NCBI GenBank assembly: GCA_963772225.1
Contig: CAVYWD010000002.1
Location: 806,001 to 870,000 of the forward strand
DNA from: CAVYWD01 sp963772225
GTDB lineage: Bacteria > Myxococcota > Myxococcia > Myxococcales > UBA5297
DNA: 64,000 bases
Direction: 5' to 3'
The position numbers and the translations under genes were made by a program. Under the pieces are notes generated by a model. That model was not told the DNA's origin, made no database searches, and saw only the letters and a program-made list of their open reading frames with translations. Shown here one piece after another: positions 10,629 through 18,154 of this stretch (the first letter of the stretch is position 1; every line of letters starts with the position of its first letter).

Positions 10629-11121
10629 TCTTCCCCCCTGTGCGCCGACCCTTCTCCTCACCTCGGGCCGTTCCAAGAGACGTCAGTGCGAACGAAGATT
10701 GTCATAGCAGGGCGCTCTGACATGCCTTGGCGCCACCTCGGCCGCGCCGGCCGCGCCATCCCCAGGGGCATGGGGCGAGAGGTCCGAACCTCGGCCTTGG
10801 CGACGGCGCCCTGCCCACCCGAGCTGTGCCACCTGACGCCCCTCGACCGGAGCGACGGCCGTTTGGGTCGCGAGGCGCGACGAAGTCGATCGCGGACGAC
10901 GCGCTGCTGGACGATGGGGAGAAGCAGTCGTCGTCAATGGGGAGTCCCAATTGTCGCTAGGCATCCGCGCTGCCTTGGATGCCGGCGATGACCTCACGCA
11001 CAGCGCCATCGACCTTTTGGCGGCCGACCGCGCCCCGAGCGCTGTTCCGCCGCCGCGCCAAGGCACCTGCAGGCCAGGCTTCGTGAGCCTTGCTTTGGCA
11101 ACTCTTATGTCGTCATAATAT
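10629..11121. other. 493-base intergenic region without a recognised gene
   Basis: Lies between the divergent starts of yraN and the MarR-TfoX_C gene. No open frame here has convincing protein features. The right end (11090-11124) is conspicuously AT-rich and holds the probable promoter and operator of the MarR-type gene; the rest shows nothing I can name. Confidence 0.6.
11105..11118 (+). promoter_or_regulatory. interrupted palindrome at the MarR-TfoX_C start, candidate operator
   Basis: TTATG-TCGT-CATAA: two perfect 5-base arms around four bases. It overlaps an AT-rich run that includes CATAAT at 11114-11119 as a possible -10 (with TTGCTT at 11090-11095, 18 bases away). MarR proteins bind such inverted repeats over their own promoters, so autoregulation is likely. 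The start codon is only a few bases downstream, which suggests a leaderless transcript. Confidence 0.45.
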
Positions 11122-11886
11122 ATGGCGATGCCGCCGCCCCCTGCCATCCGAGCCATCCGCGCGTGGCTCAAGCTCGAGCAAGCCCGCGCCGCCTACAACC
11201 GAGACCTCAAGGTCCGCTTCGGGCTCCAGGGCTTGGAGCTGGCGATCTTGCGCATCGTGGCGGAGCGCCCGGAGCAGAAGCTGATCGAGCTCCGGAGGTC
11301 GCTCCAGCTCCACCCGGCGACGCTGGGGCAAGCGCTCGATCGCCTCGCCGCCGCCGGACTATGCGGCCGGGAGAGCGACCCGGACGACCGCCGCGGATGG
11401 CTCATCAGCGCGACCAAGCGCGGGCGCAGCCTGGCTGCTCAGGCCCCGCTCGCGGGCCCGGTTCGCCTCCGGAGCGCGCGCATCCCGCACGCGAAGCTCG
11501 ACCGGCTCGCGAGCGCCTTCGAGGAGTCCATCGCCGCCTTCGGCCTGTCGCCCTGGGTCGTCCCCGAGGCACGCGAGGGCCGGCGCACCGACATCGCGGA
11601 CGTCGTCAACATCGGCCCCAAGCTCGCGAGCGACCTGCGGCGCGCAAAGATCGACACGCTCGAGCGGCTGAAAGAGCTCGGCGCGCTCGAGGCCTGGCGG
11701 CGATTGCGGCAGGTCGCGCCTCAGTGGGCCTGCGGACACTCCTGCCTCGCCCTCGCCGGCGCTGTGGAGGGCGTGCGCTGGACGAGCCTGCCGCAGGCGA
11801 CCCGCCGGCGAATCGTCTCAGAGGCAAAGTCGCAGCTCAGAATCAGAAATGGAGGAATCCGCCCATGTCGCAAGCTCCCCGCGTGA
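11122..11886 (+). CDS. MarR-like winged-helix protein fused to a TfoX C-terminal domain
   Basis: 254 residues in two parts. Residues about 10-115 resemble a MarR winged helix: recognition-helix region LHPATLGQALDRLAAAGLC followed by the wing SDPDDRRGWLISATKRGR, the classic D-x-D-R-R motif. Residues about 150-235 match the TfoX C-terminal domain (DIADVVNIGPKLASDLRRA, then LKELGALEAWRRL and ALAGAVEGVRWTSLP), a helix-hairpin-helix-like unit. The join is unusual; TfoX_C is normally alone or behind TfoX_N. No Shine-Dalgarno precedes ATG 11122 or the in-frame ATG 11128. The last 22 bases overlap the next gene, implying coupled expression. Probably a repressor sensing a small molecule or oxidant; that is inference. 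Confidence 0.7.
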   Translation: MAMPPPPAIRAIRAWLKLEQARAAYNRDLKVRFGLQGLELAILRIVAERPEQKLIELRRSLQLHPATLGQALDRLAAAGLCGRESDPDDRRGWLISATKRGRSLAAQAPLAGPVRLRSARIPHAKLDRLASAFEESIAAFGLSPWVVPEAREGRRTDIADVVNIGPKLASDLRRAKIDTLERLKELGALEAWRRLRQVAPQWACGHSCLALAGAVEGVRWTSLPQATRRRIVSEAKSQLRIRNGGIRPCRKLPA

Positions 11887-12191
11887 GCAGCTCCTTTCAG
11901 GCCTTCTTCGACGAAGCTCCAGCCCACGCCCGCGCGTGGATGTCCGCCGTCGAGGGGCTCTCTCAGGCCAGCGCTCTCGATCCGAAGACCCGCGCGCTCT
12001 GCTACTTGTCGACAATCGCGGCGCTCCGGCTGACGAGCGGCATCCCCTTCCACGTCCAGCAAGCCAAGTCGCTGGGGGCGAGCCGAGACGAGGTGGTGAG
12101 CGCCATCCTCGTCGGGCTTCCCGCCGCCGGCCACGGCATCACTGCGGCGCTCCCGGACGCCCTCGAGGCTTACGACGCCGCCGGCGCATAG
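11865..12191 (+). CDS. carboxymuconolactone-decarboxylase (AhpD-like) family protein
   Basis: 108 residues. ATG 11865 is preceded by GGAGGA and lies inside the end of the MarR-TfoX_C gene. RALCYLSTIAALRL and IPFHVQQAKSLGASRDEVVSAILV match the all-helical CMD/AhpD fold, with the conserved His in the hydrophobic HVQ-x-A helix. The Cys-x-x-Cys pair of AhpD peroxidases is missing: only one Cys (C46) is present, so thiol peroxidase activity of the AhpD kind is unlikely. CMD proteins without the pair act as decarboxylases or have unknown roles. The translational overlap makes it a probable target or partner of the upstream regulator. Confidence 0.8.
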   Translation: MSQAPRVSSSFQAFFDEAPAHARAWMSAVEGLSQASALDPKTRALCYLSTIAALRLTSGIPFHVQQAKSLGASRDEVVSAILVGLPAAGHGITAALPDALEAYDAAGA

Positions 12192-12343
12192 GCCGCGCCT
12201 CGCGGCAGAGAGCAGCCACCTCCCCGGCGCGCTCCCACTTCGGTCGAAGTTCGGTTGACGTGGCGAGCGCCGACAGGTCCCTGTTTCTTCCGCCCGTCAA
12301 AGGCCTGTCGACGTTCGAAATACATTTGAGCTCAAACGACTCG

Positions 12344-14299
12344 TCAGCCCTGCACCACGACGTCGGCCGACGAGAGGTGCGCCGGGAGCGCGGTCGCGTG
12401 GATCACCTGCGTCTGGGAGGCGATGACCTTCAGCGCGCGCACCAGCACCTGCTGAACCGCGGGCTCGAGCGCGGCGAAGGGCTCGTCCATCACCAGCGGG
12501 ACCTTCTCAACCCCCGCGGCGCGCTCGGCGAGCGACAGCTTGAGGGCCAAATAGAGCAGGTCGAGGTCGCGCTCCTCCAGGGCACCCGCGGGCACCGCGC
12601 GCCCCGGCGCGACAGCCTGGGCCCGCCCGCGCGGTTCGAGCTCGAGCCCCGAAAAGCGCTTCTCCGTCAAGGCAGCGAAGAATTGGCCCGCGCGCTCGCC
12701 GATGGCTTCGGCCAGCGCCTCGAGGGAAATGCCGGCGAACAGGTCCACGGCGGACCCGAGCAGCTTGGGAGAGGGGTCCTCGCGCACCGCGCCCGTTTCT
12801 TCTCCCACCCGCACGGCGACCTCGACCGAGGCCGGCGCCGGGGGAGCTTCCGCTACCTCCTGGCTCTGGGCCCCCCGTTCCACTTCGGCGAGCTCCCGCT
12901 CTGCCTCGCGCCAGTCGCGCGTGGCGTTCGCCCCGAGCTCGGCGAGCTTCGCGTCCAACCCCTCGACCTGGGCGCGAAGCTGGGCCTGCTGCGCGCGCAG
13001 GCTCGCCGTCTCAGGGTCCGCCTCGGCGGCGGCAAGCCGCTCCTCCGCCTCGCGCGCAGCGGCCTGTGCAGCGCCCTGCCGCTGCAGTTGCTCGACGAGG
13101 TCCGCCCCGCGCTCCACACCCAAGACCTTCATAGCGGCTTGCAAGGGCAGATACTCGGCGTCGAACGCTGCCAGGATCTTCTGCTCCCGGTCCCGGAAGA
13201 GGCTCTGCTTTCGCGCAAGGCCCTCATAGGCCTGCAGCTCGCTTACCCACTTGAGCGCCACCATGCCGGCGTATCCGAACACCGGGACGTCGAGCAACCC
13301 CAGGTAGCCCCACGGCGAGCCGCGAAACGCGGCGGACAGGCCGAGCAGCGCGGCGCCGGCGCCCATCGACAGCGGGAGCTCGCGGCTCGTCCAGAGGGGC
13401 CGCGGCGGTGCCAGCGAGGCCTCCTCGGCGGCGCGCTGCTCCTCCCGCGCTTTGTCCAATGCCTCGTCGCGCTTTCGGCGCGCATCGTCGAACCGCGCGG
13501 CGCGCTGCAGCGAATCCTTGGGCAAGTTGAGCGCCTCGGGGGTGGGGGCGCTTGCGACTGCGGCGCGCGCCGCCTCGACCTCGGCCCGCAGCCGCTCCAG
13601 CTCCTGGAGCTTGTGGTCGAGGGCGAAGAGCTTCTGCTGAAGCCCCTCGAGCTTGTATTGCGCCTCGTCGATCTCCTTGCCGGCCTCGACCTCGCGGCGC
13701 AGCCGGTCGAGGTCCTCGCGCGCCCGCTGGGGATCGCGCTGCCGCTTCTGGGCGCTCGCCGCCGCCGCCATGGCAGCTTCCACGAGCGCGTTGGGCCGCA
13801 AAGACCTCAGCTCGTGCGATGGCGCCGGCTGCAGAGGCGATGCGGGCGCAGGCCTAAAGGCCGCCGGCGCAGGCGCGGGCTGCTTGGAGGGAAACATCTG
13901 CGCGTCGAAGCAGAAGAGGGCTTCGAACTGGCCGCGGCTCGGCAGGCCCAGCGCCGCGCGAAGCGCGCTGGCGATCTCCACCGAGTCCTGGCTCACCACC
14001 ACCCACCGGCCGCTGGGCTCCAGCCGATGGAGCGCGCCGCCGCTCCCCAGCACGCGCATGAGGCGGTAGGCGCGCCCGTCCTTGCCCTGGAGTGAGAGGC
14101 CGGCGCGCGCTCCGGCCGCGGCCGCGAGGGCAGCATCCCCTCCCCGGCCGTCGCCGTAGAGCAACGCGGTCAGCAGCGGGACGAGCCCGCTCTTTGCCCC
14201 AGGGGGCGGGACGAGGGCGTTGTAGCCGGTCTTGAACTGCATGCGCGCCGACGCCGAGAATCCCCGGACGCCCTGCGCGGCGAGCTCCAAGAGCAGCAT
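12344..14299 (-). CDS. SMC-like AAA ATPase with a central membrane hairpin
   Basis: 651 residues in the layout of an SMC/SbcC-type ATPase: N-terminal ATPase half, long coiled coils (about 190-290 and 350-460), C-terminal half with Walker B VPLVMDEPFAALEP and a D-loop. Between the coils, residues about 300-345 hold two hydrophobic segments (MGAGAALLGLSAA and LLDVPVFGYAGMVAL) that could cross the inner membrane. The P-loop is degenerate, VPPPGAKSG in place of G-x-x-G-x-G-K-S, and the signature region VPAGALEERD is only loosely LSGG-like. It resembles YhaN-type double-strand-break or envelope ATPases with membrane segments. It follows rplS on the same strand after 48 bases and may belong to that transcript. 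Function not assigned. Confidence 0.65.
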   Translation of the reverse strand: MLLLELAAQGVRGFSASARMQFKTGYNALVPPPGAKSGLVPLLTALLYGDGRGGDAALAAAAGARAGLSLQGKDGRAYRLMRVLGSGGALHRLEPSGRWVVVSQDSVEIASALRAALGLPSRGQFEALFCFDAQMFPSKQPAPAPAAFRPAPASPLQPAPSHELRSLRPNALVEAAMAAAASAQKRQRDPQRAREDLDRLRREVEAGKEIDEAQYKLEGLQQKLFALDHKLQELERLRAEVEAARAAVASAPTPEALNLPKDSLQRAARFDDARRKRDEALDKAREEQRAAEEASLAPPRPLWTSRELPLSMGAGAALLGLSAAFRGSPWGYLGLLDVPVFGYAGMVALKWVSELQAYEGLARKQSLFRDREQKILAAFDAEYLPLQAAMKVLGVERGADLVEQLQRQGAAQAAAREAEERLAAAEADPETASLRAQQAQLRAQVEGLDAKLAELGANATRDWREAERELAEVERGAQSQEVAEAPPAPASVEVAVRVGEETGAVREDPSPKLLGSAVDLFAGISLEALAEAIGERAGQFFAALTEKRFSGLELEPRGRAQAVAPGRAVPAGALEERDLDLLYLALKLSLAERAAGVEKVPLVMDEPFAALEPAVQQVLVRALKVIASQTQVIHATALPAHLSSADVVVQG

Positions 14300-14347
14300 G
14301 CGCCCATCGTCTCCGATCCCGCTTCGGGATTCAAAGCGGGCCCGCCG

Positions 14348-14758
14348 CTACTTGGCCGGGGCGGCCGGAGCAGCCTGCGCGGGCGCAGCCGCGCTGGGCG
14401 CGGCGATATCCTGGCGCTCGGCCTCCACGCGGGCGGCCTTGCCCTGCAGCGCGCGCAGGTAGAAGAGCCGGGAGCGGCGGACGCGGCCCGGGGTGACGAG
14501 CTCGATCTTCTCGTAGCGCGGGGAGTTGAGCGGGAAGATGCGCTCCACGCCCACCGAGTAGCTCACCTTGCGGACCGTGAAGGTCGAGCGGTTGTTCTTG
14601 CGGTTCTTGCGGATGACCACGCCCTCGAACGCCTGGACGCGCTCCTTGCCGCCCTCGCGGATCTTCCAGTGGACTCGCACGGTGTCGCCGGCGCGAAACG
14701 CGGGGTAGTCCGCGCGCAGGTGCTTCTTCTCCACCAGGTCAAGGATCTTGTTCTGCAT
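14348..14758 (-). CDS. rplS: 50S ribosomal protein L19
   Basis: 136 residues. L19 sits at the 30S-50S interface near bridges B6/B8. FRAGDTVRVHWKIREGGKER, FEGVVIRKNR, FTVRKVSYSVGVERIFPLNS and RVRRSRLFYLR are diagnostic. The core ends near residue 112; a 24-residue Ala/Pro-rich tail (PSAAAPAQAAPAAPAK) is extra and of a kind seen in several myxobacterial ribosomal proteins. Start ATG 14758. Last gene of the rpsP-rimM-trmD-rplS operon, 41 bases behind trmD. Confidence 0.97.
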   Translation of the reverse strand: MQNKILDLVEKKHLRADYPAFRAGDTVRVHWKIREGGKERVQAFEGVVIRKNRKNNRSTFTVRKVSYSVGVERIFPLNSPRYEKIELVTPGRVRRSRLFYLRALQGKAARVEAERQDIAAPSAAAPAQAAPAAPAK

Positions 14759-14799
14759 GACTCTCTCCTTCGTCTCGTGCTCGGTCTTAAGACAGCGAC

Positions 14800-15546
14800 T
14801 TAAATTGCGCTTGTAGCTGCGGAGGCCGTGAGCTCGGCCAACATTTTTTCTTCTTCGGCGGAAAGCGCCAGGCGTCCGAACAGGTCCGGGCGCCGATCGC
14901 GGGTGGCCTTCAGCGACATCGCCCGCCTCCAGCGCGCGACCTTGGCATGGTCGCCCGACAGGAGGATATCCGGGACCTTCTCTCCTCTGAACTCCGGCGG
15001 CCGGGTGTACTGCGGGTACTCCAGCCGCCCATCCTCGAAGCTCTCGCTCCCAGTCGAGGCCTCGTTGCCCAACACTCCCGGCTCGAGCCGGGCCACTGCG
15101 TCCACGATGGCGAGCGCCGCGAACTCGCCTCCGGTCATCACGAAGTCCCCGAGCGACAGCTCCTCGTCGACGTACCCGAGGACGCGCTCGTCGACGCCCT
15201 CGTACCGACCGCACACCAGAACCAGACTCTGCCGCGCGAGCAGCTCGCGCGCCACCGACTGCGTGAAGGTTCGCCCGCGCGGCCCCATGAGGATCACCTG
15301 GGCCGACGGGCGCCGCGCCCTGGCCGCCTCGATGGCCGCGGCCAGCGGCTCGACCTTCATCACCATCCCCGCCCCGCCGCCGTAGGGGGCGTCGTCGCAG
15401 ACCTTATGCTTGCCCTGCGCGAAATCCCGGACGTCGGAGACGGCGACGTCAATCAACCCCTTCTCCCGGGCCTTGCCCAGAATGCTCTCGCTCAGCGGCC
15501 CTTCGACCATTCGCGGGAACAGCGTGAGGATCTGAAACGACAGCAT
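14800..15546 (-). CDS. trmD: tRNA (guanine37-N1)-methyltransferase
   Basis: 248 residues, the family length. TrmD methylates N1 of G37 in tRNAs with a G36 base, preventing +1 frameshifting. FQILTLFPRMVEGPLSESILGKAREKG is split here as FQILTLFPRM and SESILGKA; DDAPYGGGAGMVMKVEPL, LVCGRYEGVDERV and YVDEELSLGDFVMTGGE form the deep trefoil knot that binds SAM. SNHA of many homologues is replaced by LSGDHAKVARWRR. Third gene of the rpsP operon. Confidence 0.97.
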   Translation of the reverse strand: MLSFQILTLFPRMVEGPLSESILGKAREKGLIDVAVSDVRDFAQGKHKVCDDAPYGGGAGMVMKVEPLAAAIEAARARRPSAQVILMGPRGRTFTQSVARELLARQSLVLVCGRYEGVDERVLGYVDEELSLGDFVMTGGEFAALAIVDAVARLEPGVLGNEASTGSESFEDGRLEYPQYTRPPEFRGEKVPDILLSGDHAKVARWRRAMSLKATRDRRPDLFGRLALSAEEEKMLAELTASAATSAI

Positions 15547-15584
15547 CGCCCGCTCACCCGCTCGGCCTGCTCGCCGCGCTTCTC

Positions 15585-16097
15585 TTAGGCTTCTTCGTCC
15601 ACTGGCGGGGCGACGACAATCTCCCCGGCGGCGAGGTCGACGCGCTTCACGAATGGATCGGCGATGGGAATCTGCAAGCTCCGCACGCCCTCAATCTCCA
15701 GGACAGGCACTGCCCCGGCGTCATAGAACCCCACGACCGTCCCGAGCTTCTCGCCCTGCTCACTGAGGGCGACGAGGCCGACCAAGTCCGCCGCGTAGTA
15801 CTCGCCGTCTTCCAACGGCGGGAGCCACGCTCGCTCGGCAAGCACCTCGAGCCCGCGCAGAGCGTCGGCGGCATTTCGGTCGCCGCAACCCTCGAACAGG
15901 ACGAGCGCCGCGCCATCCGTCGGCCGCGCCGAGCGCAGCTTTCGCAGCTCGGGAGCAGAGCCTTCGCGCCGAACCCAGACCCGCTCCAGCCTCAGGAGCG
16001 TCGTCGAGCCGCGCTCGTCGGGGACGACGGCGACCTCGCCGCGGATGCCATGGGCTCGGGCGACGCGCCCGATGCGCACCAGCTTCTCGGCGGACAA
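15585..16097 (-). CDS. rimM: 16S rRNA processing protein RimM
   Basis: 170 residues. RimM assists maturation of the 30S head and binds S19. The N-terminal barrel starts KLVRIGRVARAHGIRGEVAV and the PRC-barrel part reads EYYAADLVGLVAL and IPIADPFVKRVDLAAGEIVV. No ATG is usable; TTG 16097 is chosen because it yields a normal N-terminus and follows GAGGG by eight bases. GTG 16079 is the alternative. It lies 25 bases after the rpsP stop. The KhpA gene often found between rpsP and rimM is absent. Confidence 0.9.
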   Translation of the reverse strand: MSAEKLVRIGRVARAHGIRGEVAVVPDERGSTTLLRLERVWVRREGSAPELRKLRSARPTDGAALVLFEGCGDRNAADALRGLEVLAERAWLPPLEDGEYYAADLVGLVALSEQGEKLGTVVGFYDAGAVPVLEIEGVRSLQIPIADPFVKRVDLAAGEIVVAPPVDEEA

Positions 16098-16122
16098 GGC
16101 GAGAGCCCTCGGGTCCAGGCCC

Positions 16123-16386
16123 TTAGGCCTTGACGCCAGCTTGGAGCGACTTCTTGTGCTCTTTGATGAGCTGCTCCACCGTCTCGGTCGGCTGGGCGCC
16201 GACCTTGAGCCAGTACTGGAGCCGCTCGTCCTTGAGGGTGATCTTGTGGGGCGTCGCCGTGGGGTCGTAGGAGCCGAAGGACTCGATGAACTTGCCGTCC
16301 CGCGGGCTCGCCGAGTCGGCGGCGACCACGTGGTAGATGGGATGCTTCTTGGCGCCCGCGCGCGCCAGGCGAATCTTGACTGCCAT
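16123..16386 (-). CDS. rpsP: 30S ribosomal protein S16
   Basis: 87 residues from ATG 16386 (MAVKIRLARAGAKKHPIYH). S16 is needed for 30S assembly. The block SYDPTATPHKITLKDERLQYWLKVGAQPTETV is typical (shown here only by SYDPTATPHKI and LQYWLKVGAQPT). First gene of the rpsP-rimM-trmD-rplS operon, with a strong-looking promoter about 50-75 bases upstream. An upstream in-frame ATG at 16458 would overlap that promoter and is rejected. Confidence 0.97.
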   Translation of the reverse strand: MAVKIRLARAGAKKHPIYHVVAADSASPRDGKFIESFGSYDPTATPHKITLKDERLQYWLKVGAQPTETVEQLIKEHKKSLQAGVKA

Positions 16387-16434
16387 GATGGTGCTGCCCT
16401 CCAACACAGAGGAAACCGCGAAAAAGAGGGTGGT

Positions 16435-16463
16435 TCTATGTCTGAACGGGCCCCCCATGTCAA
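16435..16463 (-). promoter_or_regulatory. rpsP: promoter of the rpsP operon
   Basis: On the minus strand: TTGACA at 16463-16458, a 17-base spacer, CATAGA at 16440-16435. Expected transcription start near 16427, about 40 bases before the rpsP ATG. The perfect -35 and the spacing fit a strong housekeeping promoter. Confidence 0.65.
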
Positions 16464-16557
16464 GGGCGGGGTTTGGGAGGGCGCCGGGCCGGAGCCTCGG
16501 AAAGCCTAGGGCCTGGACCGTCTGACGCGCGGCGGCGGCCCGAGGCGCCGAGCGCCA

Positions 16558-18012
16558 TCATCGAGGCGTGCTCGTCGCAGCAGCCGAGGGCTCGCCGCCT
16601 TCCGCTGTGTCGCGGCGCCCCTTGCCGCCCGGCCGGCGCGCCACCGACTTGGCCTTGGGCGGCTCGAGGTAGGCGCGCATCGTCTCCCGGACAATATAGG
16701 GCGCGCGGATGCGCCACTTCGGCCCGTTGACGATCACCGCGGCGACCGCGACCTTGGGGTCGTCCTTGGGGGCGAAGCCGACGAACCAGGAGAAGTCCCG
16801 GAACGGCGTCTTGTTGGCGAGGGAGCCCGTCTTCCCCGCGGCTCGAACCGGCAACGCGTACCGCCCCCCCTCGCGGAAGGCCCAGCGCGCGGTGCCCTCG
16901 GTGACGCAGGTCTCCATCATGTCCGACAGCGCCGCGGCAATCTTTTCGTCCACCGCGCGGTGAGACCTGGGCGCCTCGCCCTCGAAGAGCATTGGGTTCG
17001 TCCGAATCCCCTTGTTGCCGATGGCGGCCGCGAGCAGCGCCCCGTGGAGCGGCGACAGGAACACGTCCCCGAAGCCGGCCGCCGTGTTCGCGAAGCCGAA
17101 GTCGTCACTGGGGATCAGGGCCACCGAAACGTCCAGCGGCTCGTCGAACGGGATCTGCGCGTTGAACCCGAAGCGCTCTACGGCCTTCTCCAGCTTCGCC
17201 GGGTCCAGCGAGCGGCGCGCCAGCTTGGCGAAGATGACGTTGGCCGAGTGGCCCAGCGCCTGCGTCAGGGTGAGGCATCGGCCGTCTCGCCGGGCGTCGT
17301 CGACGAGGAGCGTCTCGTTGAGCCGATGCATCCCGCCGTGGAAACAGACCTTCTCCTCGGGCGAGACGCCCGCGGTCAGGAGGGCGGCCCCCGAGACGAC
17401 CTTGAACACCGAGGCCGCCGGGCAGATGGCACGCAGCGGCAGGCCCCGCACAGAGGGAGCGTCGGCGCTGTGCTCGGCGAGGGCGAGCACCCGACCCGTC
17501 GACGGCTCCAATGCGGCGACGGCTCCATAGGGGACGTCGTAGCTGCGCAAGAGCTCCGTCGCCCGCCGCTGCAGCGCGGGGTTGATGGTGAGCGCCTTCT
17601 TCACGCCCGAGACGGTCGCGACCAGCGCGCCGTCCTCCTCCTTGGCTTGCGCCAGGTAGTCCAGCGCCGCGGGAATGCTGGCGAGCGTGGCGAACGAAGG
17701 GACCTTGGCGGCCACCGGGGCGAAGGCGCTCTCGGATTCTTCGAGGCGCTCGAAGGCCGCTTCGCCCTCCGGGCCGAGCGGCGACTCGGCGGGGGCGCCG
17801 CCGTCGGAAACCGCGGGGGCCGCGAGGGCCGCCGCGTCGTCCGCCCCCGCGTCTGCGCCGGAGGCCCCGCCGCTTGCCGCCGGCGGCTCCACGGACAAGG
17901 CCTCGGCGAACGCCCCGCAAAGCCCCAGGGCGAGCAGGCCGATGACGAGCCGCGGCGGCGCCGGAAGCGGTCGGCCGCCTCGGAGATTGGAATGAGGTTG
18001 GAAGTCGCGCAA
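16558..18012 (-). CDS. penicillin-binding protein, transpeptidase domain
   Basis: 484 residues with one N-terminal membrane anchor (PPRLVIGLLALGLCGAFAEA) and a periplasmic Ala/Asp-rich linker before the catalytic domain. The three serine-acyltransferase motifs are intact: S-V-F-K at 201-204, S-A-N at 256-258, and K-T-G at about 409-411 (AAGKTGSLAN). The protein has no glycosyltransferase part and no large dimerisation domain, so it is a short class-B-like transpeptidase that crosslinks peptidoglycan or resists beta-lactams. Start TTG 18012 is supported by AAGGAG ten bases upstream. The tail is basic (RRPGGKGRR). It stands alone, divergent from the ABC-2 transporter genes. Confidence 0.85.
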   Translation of the reverse strand: MRDFQPHSNLRGGRPLPAPPRLVIGLLALGLCGAFAEALSVEPPAASGGASGADAGADDAAALAAPAVSDGGAPAESPLGPEGEAAFERLEESESAFAPVAAKVPSFATLASIPAALDYLAQAKEEDGALVATVSGVKKALTINPALQRRATELLRSYDVPYGAVAALEPSTGRVLALAEHSADAPSVRGLPLRAICPAASVFKVVSGAALLTAGVSPEEKVCFHGGMHRLNETLLVDDARRDGRCLTLTQALGHSANVIFAKLARRSLDPAKLEKAVERFGFNAQIPFDEPLDVSVALIPSDDFGFANTAAGFGDVFLSPLHGALLAAAIGNKGIRTNPMLFEGEAPRSHRAVDEKIAAALSDMMETCVTEGTARWAFREGGRYALPVRAAGKTGSLANKTPFRDFSWFVGFAPKDDPKVAVAAVIVNGPKWRIRAPYIVRETMRAYLEPPKAKSVARRPGGKGRRDTAEGGEPSAAATSTPR

Positions 18013-18112
18013 GCCTTTGAGTCTCCTTGTTGAACGCGTGCCATGCTAGGCGCCGCGGTCTCGACGTCCAGAAAATGCCGGCAGGCCCCCCAGCGGGCGC
18101 GGGCGGGCGCGG

Positions 18113-18141
18113 TTGACGCCTCCCGAACGCGCTTGTTAGCG
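18113..18141 (+). promoter_or_regulatory. promoter of the ABC-2 transporter genes
   Basis: TTGACG (18113-18118), 17-base spacer, TTAGCG (18136-18141). The predicted start of transcription is within about 10 bases of ATG 18155, so the mRNA would be almost leaderless. The GTTAGCGTG end resembles the -10 region at 7980. Confidence 0.4.
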
Positions 18142-18154
18142 TGCGCCGCTCCGC

